The notes beneath the pieces are model-generated. The model saw only the letters and a list, made by a program, of their open reading frames with translations, made no database searches and was not told where the DNA came from. This document shows positions 1-8,208 of a stretch of 25,245 bases of DNA, piece after piece. Made by a program: the position numbers and the translations under genes. The stretch's first letter is position 1, and the number at the start of each line of letters is the position of its first letter. The stretch comes from Chromera velia (Eukaryota > Sar > Chromeraceae): contig JAHBMJ010000355.1 of NCBI GenBank assembly GCA_018398765.1, forward strand, positions 105,123 through 130,367. The letters are read 5' to 3'.

Positions 1-1035
1 AGACCTGCTTGAAGGTTTGCTTCTCTGTCGTGGGAAATGAGGAGATCGCCCCGTTCGCTCCTCTTCTCGTCTCCTGTATCGTGAACCCCCAGGAGACCGT
101 CGAGCACGGAATCGAGATGCTGCATTCTGCCACTTTCTCTGCCGAGTTCAGAGAGCCTGCTCTTTCAGTCACTCTCCCCCTTCTCAAGGTCAGTCAGCAA
201 GCCTGCGCCCCCCCCACAATTCACTTCTTTGTTTTGATCGGCCCGGTGCGTGGAGGACCCTGGTGTAGGTGGTTCGATTCCGTCGTCCGCTGTTTGTTGG
301 GGAAAATTCGGTTTGGTCAGGGGGGTCTCAGTTAGGCCGGCTTTCTCGATTTAATTGTGGGTTTGTTTTGTTAATTTCCTTCTTTCGTCGGTGGTGCTTC
401 ACTTGATAGGCTGCACTGCTTCCGGGGTGTCTGGAGAGTCTCATTTTTGAACGCTTGGATGTCTGTTTTTATTTTACTTTATTTCCTTTCTGAAAAAGAA
501 AAGAAGAAAAGCAAGAAAAAAAGAAAAGAAGAAGACCATGTAGTCTGTCAAAAGAAGAACATATAGTCTGTTGGTGGAAACAGACGGCATTGGCCAACTG
601 CATGATTTGTCAAACAAGTAGTCGACGGCTCTTTTCCTCTCCTCTCCTCAGTTTGCTTCTGGAATCATTTGAGGGAGGGTAAAAATGGTTTCATAGTGAT
701 TTTTCTGTTGAATTGTTTGCGCAAGGTCACTACATGGCTGCTCGACTTGTCCCTCCCCGCTCTGTTCTTCTTTGGTTGCTCTACTGCGTGCAGAGAGCGC
801 TCCGTGAGGGCACGACCACGATTCGGGAAAAAGTGGCAGTCATCATTAAGAACATGTGCCAGCTCATCAAGGAGCCTCGCGAGCCCTTTCTGTTCTTTGC
901 CGAGATTTTTCGAGAGCTCGAAAAGGCGTCCCTGGCTACCTGCACTCTTGAGAAGCTTCTGGCAGGCAGCGACGGTTGCAAGGAAATATCTCTGTCGGTA
1001 CTCAACGCGCTGTCACAGTGCACGTCGGATGATTG
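1..1035 (+). pseudogene. eEF3-like HEAT-repeat segment, copy A (partial; open at the left edge)
   Basis: Exons 1-188 and 794-1035 are joined by a phase-0 intron (donor CTCAAG|GTCAGT, acceptor GCGTGCAG|AGA). The joined product reads like the later part of the HEAT domain of fungal-type eEF3, the ABC-ATPase elongation factor that binds ribosomes and helps release E-site tRNA. Recognisable stretches are FAPLLVSCIVNPQETVEHG, ATFSAEF, LSVTLPLLK and, across the splice, RALREGTTTIREKVAVIIKNM followed by CQLIKEP. In fungal eEF3 the equivalent segments directly precede the remaining HEAT repeats and the ABC cassettes. Here a donor follows at 1036 (GTGAGT), but no ABC cassette (no Walker A or signature motif) was seen downstream. 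The N-terminus would lie left of the window. It may be a relic, or a real gene cut by rearrangement or misassembly. Family assignment is fairly sure; functional status is unknown. Confidence 0.6.
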
Positions 1036-1406
1036 GTGAGTCTCTGTTTTTCTTTCTTCCCGTTTTGACAACCCGTTGCCTTTTCTTCTATACTAGCTCC
1101 CTTTTCGACTGCTGGTGCAATCAGTCGTTTTCTCTCTCGCATTCGGACAACATGTGTGTCCAGTCATTAGCATGTTCTTGTCTTTGCGATTTGTGTTTTG
1201 GTGCTTGTGAATGATCTTTAAATTTCTTCTCAGAGAAACGACACGGAAACAGACAACATGTCCTCCTTACCGAAATAAAATGAATGTATTTTTAATTATT
1301 TGGAATAAATGAATAAATTTCATTCATGCAAGAAACAGACAACATTTCTTTCTGTTCTAGTTGCGAGTTTGTATGTTGACAGCTTGTTTCCTTTTGCTGC
1401 CTGCAG

Positions 1407-1836
1407 CTCTACCCCCCCCCCTAATTGCCTTCTGCGTTGACAACCTGCCCCTCTTGCTTGACCTCCTGTCGGACAAGGTGAGACCCGTCCAGCGTGCCGC
1501 AGAGGCTCTGCTGAAGACGGTCACGGAGAGTCTGAACGCCAACGCACTGAGGTTCCCCCACCTTGTGATTCCGAACATCCTCACTGCCTGCCGCTCTTCG
1601 AAGAACTGGCAGACCACGCTGGGTGCTTTGAACTTCCTTTCCAGCCTCGCAACCGGCACTGAGGAGGTCGCTGCTCAGGTGTCCCATTCCCTTCCTCTCA
1701 TTGTGCCCGTTCTCTCTGAGACTGCACGATGTCAAGCCTCAGGTGGTTGAGGCTGCCAAGACCTGCCTGAGACGCTGCATTGCTCTTGCAAGCAATGAGG
1801 ACACCCCCTTCGTTCCTTCTTTCTCCAGCGGCGGTT
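1407..1836 (+). pseudogene. eEF3-like HEAT-repeat segment, copy B (frameshifted and truncated)
   Basis: An exon-like block follows acceptor CTGCAG at 1401-1406. It encodes IAFCVDNLPLLLDLLSDKV, then ALRFPHLVIPNILTACRSSK, NWQTTLGALNFLSSLATG and PLIVPVLSET. This matches the earlier part of the eEF3 HEAT domain, where yeast eEF3 has the comparable 'NKWQ' and 'PELIPVLSET' landmarks. At about 1724 the frame changes: one base is extra or two are missing between SET and HDVKPQVVEAAKTCLRRC. Similarity then runs to NEDTPFVPSF and fades at about 1836. The end of copy B (from 1759) is homologous to the start of copy A (from 1), so these are diverged paralogous pieces, not one continuous gene. No start codon, upstream exons or ABC domains are evident. 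The exon's phase also does not fit the donor of copy A at 1035/1036. Most likely a pseudogene fragment; a sequencing indel is the alternative for the frameshift. Confidence 0.6.
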
Positions 1837-2369
1837 TTTACCTACACGGAAAGCGAAACACGAACGATCGGACTGCAGACATAGAGGAAAGGTCAGAATG
1901 CGGCAGAGTCAGTACGTGTTTTGTCTGCTAGTGTTCTTTTCGTTTTCCCCCTTTGTTTTCCATTTGCTTTGAGAGAGGGTCGCGTGACTGATTTTGGCGG
2001 CTTCCTGATTAAGTCCCTCGCTTGTCCCGACCTCTCGTATGCATGATTGAGTTTGCTTTCGGAGTTAGGGCTGGGGTTCTGGACGCTCGTTCCCACGTGC
2101 GCCGCGGTGATCGAGTTAGTAAGGCCTTCGAATAAGTCCGAAAGCGCGAGCCCCCGTGTAGTCGAAGGGGCGAGCCAAGTAGTGGTGACGCTGCTTGAAC
2201 GCAACCCTTTTTCCAGTTAGGGGCTGCAAGCCACACGGAGGAACATGAAGCAGGGGGTGAGGGGGTAGCTAGACATTGAGAAAGCCGATTAGAGAGAATG
2301 AGGACAAGAAGGAGTCAGGCCATTTAGTAGTCAGCTCTTAGTCAAGACACTTCAGGTAGGCTTACTTAT
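1837..2369. other. Non-coding stretch after the eEF3 fragments
   Basis: No ORF here has recognisable protein character, and stops are frequent in all frames. The sequence moves from mixed composition into the GTTTA-rich repeat that follows. It could be the decayed remainder of copy B. Confidence 0.5.
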
Positions 2370-2610
2370 GTCGAGCTCAGTTAGGTTTAGTTAGGGCAAG
2401 TAAGTCGAGTTAGTGTAAGTTTAGTTTCAGCTTTAGTTTAGTTTAGTGTTTAAGCTTCAGTTTAGTTTAGTGTTTAAGAAGCAGTTTAGTTTAGTTTAGT
2501 GTTTAAGGTTTAGGTTAGTGTTTAAAGTTTAGTTTAGTTTAGTTTAGTGTTTAAGGTTTAGTTTAGTTTAGTTCAGTGTTTCAGGTTTAGTTAAGTTTAG
2601 TTTAGTTGAG
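2370..2610. repeat. Degenerate GTTTA-rich tandem repeat with a nested longer unit
   Basis: The + strand is built from GTTTA/TTTAG pentamers, repeatedly interrupted by GTGTTTAAG or GTGTTTAAGG. This gives a loose higher-order unit of roughly 20-35 bases. TAG and TAA appear in every frame, so it is not coding. The pentamer resembles a shortened plant/algal-type telomere unit (TTTAGGG), but GGG runs are almost absent, so true telomeric origin is only a possibility. Confidence 0.75.
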
Positions 2611-4480
2611 TCAGCAAGGTAAAGATCAGACGAGTCAGGCGAGAAGAGGTCAGTCAAGAGATGCAAGGGGTTAGGGATGTAGAACGCGACTGCTCTGTCT
2701 CATTCTGGTGCGACTCTCTCTGTGTCGTTTGCAGCGAGGGGGCGAACAAAAAAACAAAGAAGGAGAAGAAAAAGGACGAGAACCCCGCGCAGCCTCAGAG
2801 TCTGTCAACAAATTCCTCTTCCTCCTCTTCAAACTTGCATTGAACGAGCTTGAATCAGATCGATGGAGATCCGGTCATGGGAGGGAAAGAGGGAAGGGGA
2901 ACAGGCAGCAGCTCTGGCAGCAGGAAGCATGGGGAGTTTCCGCTCTTCAGCAAACAGGTGGATACACAGGCTCTTCATTCCTTCCGGTCGGATGGATGCA
3001 TTGATTCAATGTTTTCGGATCTCTCTCGATTGAGTGCTTTTGCATCCGTCTGTGCGTCCGTCCGTCCGTCTGTCTTTCTTTTCTTTTTGTCTTGTCATGT
3101 TTCTTTGATTGATGCTCTTTTGAAGAATTCGCTGGAAGGAAGGGAGGGAGTAGAGGAAGACGGAGAACAAAAAAAGCGAAAGATTGAAGCAGCAAAGAAA
3201 AAGGCGGAACTTGCACATCACAATTGTCAATGAAAGGAAGACGACAGGACACAATTCAGCAGATCTTTTAGACCCCTCCCAGTGCTCCCACAAGGTTTTT
3301 CTTCTAGAGACGGAATGCTCCGTCCTCCCTCGTCTCGTCTCGTGCTGCTGCTAGAGAGGAACTTTGACCGCGTCCTCCAGGCAGGCAGGGGGGGAGACAG
3401 AAGAGGAGGGTTCGGTGATAGAAGGGGCGGATTTGAGAAGAACGTGTGGAGGGACAATATCAGGGATGAGGGGGACAGTCATGAAGAGCCTGTGTTATCA
3501 ATTACGCACATGCACCCATTCTTGGGCAGCGCAAAAAGAAAAAGAGAGGAAAAATGCACTTGCACGCAGCATAGCAACACAAAAAGCCGCAATTTTTGGC
3601 AGAGAGTGGGCATGCAGATAGATACCAGAATGGTTTTTTTTTTACCTCCTTTCACTTTCTCCCATGCACTCCCTCTTCCGTATAGCTCTGCATGCACTTC
3701 TCTCTCTTCTGTGACCGTCTCTTCTCTCTCTTTCCCGTCCTCTCTCTTACTCCTTCTCCCACCTTCCTCCAGCCTTTGTCCCTCTGTCTCAGGGAGGGAT
3801 CATTGCATGTTTGTGTGCTTGTTGGGAAATGACCGGGAATTAAGGGATGAGAATTAAGGTAGCCAGGAAAGAGGGGGCCAGGGCGCAAATTCAACCCAGA
3901 AAGTTATTGCTTATCTTCTTTCCTGTGTCTTCCTTGGGCAAGGGGGGAGGAGAGCTGAATTGAGCGAACTTTGTGGGCGGAGCAACATGTCTCTCCTCCG
4001 TTTTGTCTGGCTTCCCTGACGGGTACGGGTACGATCACATCGAATTCAAATCGTCAAACGATGTCTGGTCTTTGCTGTCCTTGACTCGATTTGTTTTTCC
4101 CTTTTCTCTCTCTCTTATTGGATTCCCCCCCTCGATCCTTTCCTTACACTACAGGCAAAACCATCTTCCTTCCTGTTGTCCTTCTTCATCCTTCTTCGTT
4201 GTCCATGATCGAGGACACAAGCAAGAGAGCAGAACAGGAAAGCAAAAGACCAGAGAAATCAAAAGATGAAGAACCTCCATTCCTTGTTTGGTTCTCTCGA
4301 CAGTCATCCCTTCCTGTCTGTCCATGAGTCCATGAGGATGGCAGGGCAAGGGAGGGCGACGGAAGGAAGAAAAGAAGCAGTATGATGGCTGATCGATAGC
4401 CTGGCAACCCTCTTTGTCTTCTGCTATCTCTGCATGTATGTGTTTCTGTGTGTAAGTGTTTCAGAGTCGCAGGCTGGCAT
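2611..4480. other. Non-coding or unresolved stretch with low-complexity ORFs
   Basis: Short ORFs are rich in Lys, Ser and Arg and look compositional. Two stretches could be relic exons: a lysine-rich block after a TTTGCAG acceptor (2735-2843, ending in a stop), and a second lysine-rich tail at about 3150-3233. Another block near 3390-3430 reads as RGG-like GGDRRGGFGDRRGGF. None can be joined to a gene with confidence. Confidence 0.4.
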
Positions 4481-4897
4481 AGAAGAATGGACAGACAGAC
4501 AGACAGACAGACAGATCTTTGATTGTATTCACAAATCTGTGTGAGAGTACGGCACCTGTTCCTTCCTTCCTTTCTTCTTTCCTTCCTTTGCGCATTTCGC
4601 GTTCCAAGAAAGAGCGGATGTTTCGCGTTCCAATTTTCTTTTTTTGAGAAAAGTGCGCAGCCATGTAATACTAGAAAAGGTGGACAAGCACCGAAAGAGA
4701 GAGATGCCCTGAATCTCTTTTCGCGCCCCTCTTTCTGTTGGGGGGAAGGAAAAAAGAGAAGAGAAGAGGGCAATTCGATCGATCGGACTGCTTCCGTCAG
4801 CACCCCTTTCTTCTTCTCTCTTCCTCCTGTCTGATCTTTCTCTTCGATCGAGAGAGGTGAGACGAATGAATGTTTGTTCGTGCACACGTGTGTGCGT

Positions 4898-4929
<32 letters not shown>

Positions 4930-4930
4930 T
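4481..4930. repeat. Microsatellite cluster: (ACAG)n and (TG)n
   Basis: An ACAG tetramer array lies at about 4490-4513, and a TG array interrupted by C and A at about 4886-4930. TTCC-type tracts lie between them at about 4560-4590. Long ORFs here on either strand (HTHTHT-type peptides) are repeat artefacts. Confidence 0.85.
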
Positions 4931-6930
4931 GTCTTTAGGTCTTGATTCATTCAACCCTTAAGTTCATTCGTGGTCTCACTTAGTCGCAGCTGGTGGGTAG
5001 GGGCAAAGGGGTTGATGCGAAGGGGGAAGGGAGGGATGGTCTTTTGGATGTTCCCATCGTGTTGGCGTGCATGTCTGTGTGCCTCTGTCTGTTTTGTCTA
5101 TCATATAGGCCGGTCTATGATGGAGAACGTTCAGCCAATGCATCCATCCCATCCATCATCCCCCTAACAGGCACGCAAAATTAATTCGTTTGTCAGATTG
5201 GTTCAGCAAATGGGTGAGTGAGTGGAGTGGGTGGGAAAATGGGTGGGTGGCTGTTGCCATACATCTCCTACCTTCCTCTCCGCTCCCCTTCTGTCGGGCC
5301 GTCAGTTGAGAGAGGGAAGAGGGAGAAAGGGGAATGGATAACAAGGACGAACAAGGTCGCACATAGAAAGAGAGTACAGAAATTGATCAAAGACGAAACG
5401 ACCAGACTCAGTCACCCGCATGACAGGGAAGAGCTGATTCTTTCCTGACAGCAAGCAAGCTGCCTTCGTGGCAAGAAATACAGTCTGTCAGGAGACCTTC
5501 GTATCCTTTCATGACGTCTCGATCTCTTTTATCTTTTCTCAACATTCCCCTTTTTCCGTTAATTCTGTCACTTACCTCGCGGCTTCTCTTCTCTTCCTCT
5601 GGCCCTTCCTTCTCCTAGCTCCCGCCTCCTATTCATTTCCTTCCACAGAATGAATCGTCACTCCCTCCCTAGCTGCATCATCGGAAGGACAAAGGGATTC
5701 ATGTAGCTTGGTGATGTGCGTGCATGCCCACCCAATCATCAATCCCCTTTCTTTACCTTTTTCCTTTCGTTCTTTCTTTCTTTCTTTCTTTTTTTCTTTC
5801 TGACTGGCGTGTTGTCTGCCCGATTGACACCTGGACGGTTGCTCGATCGACCGGTGGGTTGCGCAGGCGGGGAATCCAGTGGGAGCTGTTCTCACTCCTT
5901 TCTGATTGGATGCCACGGAATCGGGGTGGACGAATCCTTTTTTTTCTTCTGACAGGAAGCCTTAGGGACCAACCGACAATTCGAGTCGCCGTCTCTTGAC
6001 GTACTCCTGCCTGCCTGACTGAGGACTGCATTGATTGACTGAGGACTGCATTGAATGCATGACCTTGATTGCATGATGGCATTTGATGCATCACGCAAAC
6101 AAACAGTGCACGGATCGATGGATCAATGGAGGTGCGCATCCGGTAGAAATAAAGCAATGTGCTAGGCAATCATGTGTTTAAACGCAGTCTCGCAGGCAGA
6201 CTGACTGGTGTTGGCTGCACTTCAGTGCATGCGGAGGTGATCATAGATTGGCGGTTGGACCTTCATCGTGCACGAGCACAGCCTGCTGACAGCTTTAGAC
6301 AGCTCATGCATGCATGCAGGCAGAAGATTCAAACAGTGAATCAAACTCGGGGTGTTATCCATTGTGCACTGGCACTCATTCACAAGTTGACGGTCAACAT
6401 ATCGGTGGGTCGATGAAGGTTGGTCCGGGACCCCTGGGCGATACACAAAGAGCCGTTTGTCACGTCGAACTTGAATCACTTGTCACTCTCTAGGTCACTC
6501 TTAGTTACTCTCAATATCTATTTGTAGCGATCGAGCAAGAATGAAATATTAAATGCTAGATTATAAATGCTGTAAAATTTTAAATTTCATCATCGTGTTC
6601 ATTCTATTTTAAAATATTTGCCTAGTTGTCAGAGGAAGAGATTGACTTGCCTGAGATGGTTCAAGAATTCGAAAGAGAGAAAGAAAAGGTTTTGATGGGA
6701 CTGAGTTGAATGATTTTCATGCTTCCGGAACCTTGTAATGATTGCGCTGATTTGCATACGCTGATGCTGGGGTCCTTTCCATTCTTTCCTTTTTGCGTTC
6801 TGCCCAGGGATGAACAGAGTTAAGGGGGGGAATGGTTGTTGGGAACAATCTTGGGAACCAGAAAGACTTCATACGCGCACGCCGAGCGATAAAGAAAGTG
6901 CAAGGCGATGTCAGGCAGTAAGCACCGCGC
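4931..6930. other. Gene-free interval with TTTC tract and TGCAT-rich sequence
   Basis: No ORF shows conserved protein character. A (TTTC)n tract lies at about 5767-5800. A short direct duplication of a GACTGAGGACTGCATTGA-type unit occurs at about 6018-6054. TGCATGCA palindromes overlap at 6307-6318. From about 6530 composition becomes AT-rich, leading into the inverted-repeat element. Confidence 0.5.
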
Positions 6931-7573
6931 GCGCATCTAGGGTTGGGCACTAAAGTTTTTTTTATAATATAGTTTGCCTGAAAAACTTTAAACTTTAACT
7001 TTAAAACTTTAAAATAAACATGCAACTATTTATATGTGATAAGTGATTTAGCCATGCCCTTAAGCACTGTCGCCGTTTTATAACTTTTGTCTCATGCAGT
7101 ATAGAGGTCGCCCCCGCAAATGGTAAGTGGATCTAGAAGACGTTGCGAGAGAATTTGATTTCATTTATATCGTTATATATCGTTACGGGTAGTTGCGAGC
7201 AAAGTTCCGCTGAGTCCACCGTCATTTTCCCCTTGCTCTGCTTCTAACTCTAACTAATTTATAACTTTTCCGCTAACTTTTCCGTCGCCGATGATTATTT
7301 CTGATGTGCATGAACATAAATTTAAACCTGAATAGCTAGCTGAATAGACTAAGCTCCTAGAGTCCTAGTTAAGCTCTAGGACTGAACTTTTGTTACCTTC
7401 TTAGTATATAAGCTAGTTGATATGACTTAAAATTGATTTAATTATGACTGACTTAATTAAAGATTTATTAAAAAACTAATTGAAAAATTTTTTTTTAAAA
7501 TAAAGTCTGGAGGGCAAAAAAAAACTTTAACAAAAAAAAACTTTAAAACTTTAGTGTCCAACCCTAGGTGCGC
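6931..7573. mobile_element. MITE-like non-autonomous element with 25-bp terminal inverted repeats
   Basis: The left end, 6931-6955, begins GCGCATCTAGGGTTGGGCAC and continues TAAAG. The right end, 7549-7573, is its reverse complement with two mismatches in 25 bases. The 643-bp interior is AT-rich, has no ORF, and contains repeated AAAGTTTTAAA/ACTTTAAA motifs near both ends plus a smaller inverted repeat around 7350-7385 (CTAGAGTCC / CTCTAGGACT). GCGCAT also occurs as a direct repeat at 6931-6936 and 7570-7575, so the true ends may be slightly inside the outermost TIR bases with a 6-bp target duplication. No transposase is present. Superfamily cannot be named from this alone. Confidence 0.75.
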
Positions 7574-8208
7574 ATACAGAGTGCTCATGCAGTTTGCAAT
7601 GCATGCATGAATACATTATACATGGAAAAAGAAATACCACAGAAGTGAGTTCACATAAAACGGAATGACAGAGAGACAGAACAGACATCAGAAAGAGGGA
7701 CACAAAAAGATACAGAGGTGACATGTATTTAAGTGGACCAATACAAACGAATACGGTAGTACATGCACGACACGTGCACACATGCAGTCTGACTGACCGA
7801 TCGTATCTGTTCTGAGTAGCCAACCTGGAATCTCTCTAGAAGGAGTCGAAAGATGAACGACCAGACGAACAGACCGTTGCGTAGATACACGTAAGTAGAA
7901 GTCGTAGCCCTATACGCTAGCCCTCCGTATGCTCAACAATCTTTAAAAGTTTTCCTAGAAGTTTTCTAAAAAAATAAGTTTTACGCTTTCACTGCCTTTC
8001 AGCAGCTTTCTTACGCAGCTATCAAACTTGAAGTCACGCTGAATTTCTCACTTCTAAAAAAGCTATAAAACTAGTGACTTTAAAATTGATTAGTTATTTG
8101 ACAAATTTAATTGACAGTTCATGAGATTTGAGTATCACCAGACTCCATGTCAAATGGTCTACATGTACAAAGGAACAGAGCACTTTGAGTTTTTCCAGTA
8201 TGTCTATT
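7574..8208. other. Intergenic region downstream of the CAP/PUB gene
   Basis: Because the neighbouring gene is on the minus strand, this is its 3' flank. It holds a TGCATGCA palindrome at 7600-7607 and AT-rich sequence from about 7930 to 8110. No ORF with protein character was seen. Confidence 0.5.

Noticed and set aside
3282-3857. 191-codon + strand ORF with an RGG-like stretch (GGDRRGGFGDRRGGF)
   Set aside because: The rest of the frame is low-complexity Ser/Leu/Pro from CT-rich DNA, and no RNA-binding domain or splice partner is visible.
4186-4950. 254-codon minus-strand ORF
   Set aside because: It is dominated by HTHTHT and similar peptides from (TG)n and (ACAG)n repeats; no conserved segment.
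5716-6169. Overlapping ORFs around the TTTC tract
   Set aside because: Phe/Ser or Lys/Glu runs derive directly from the (TTTC)n microsatellite.
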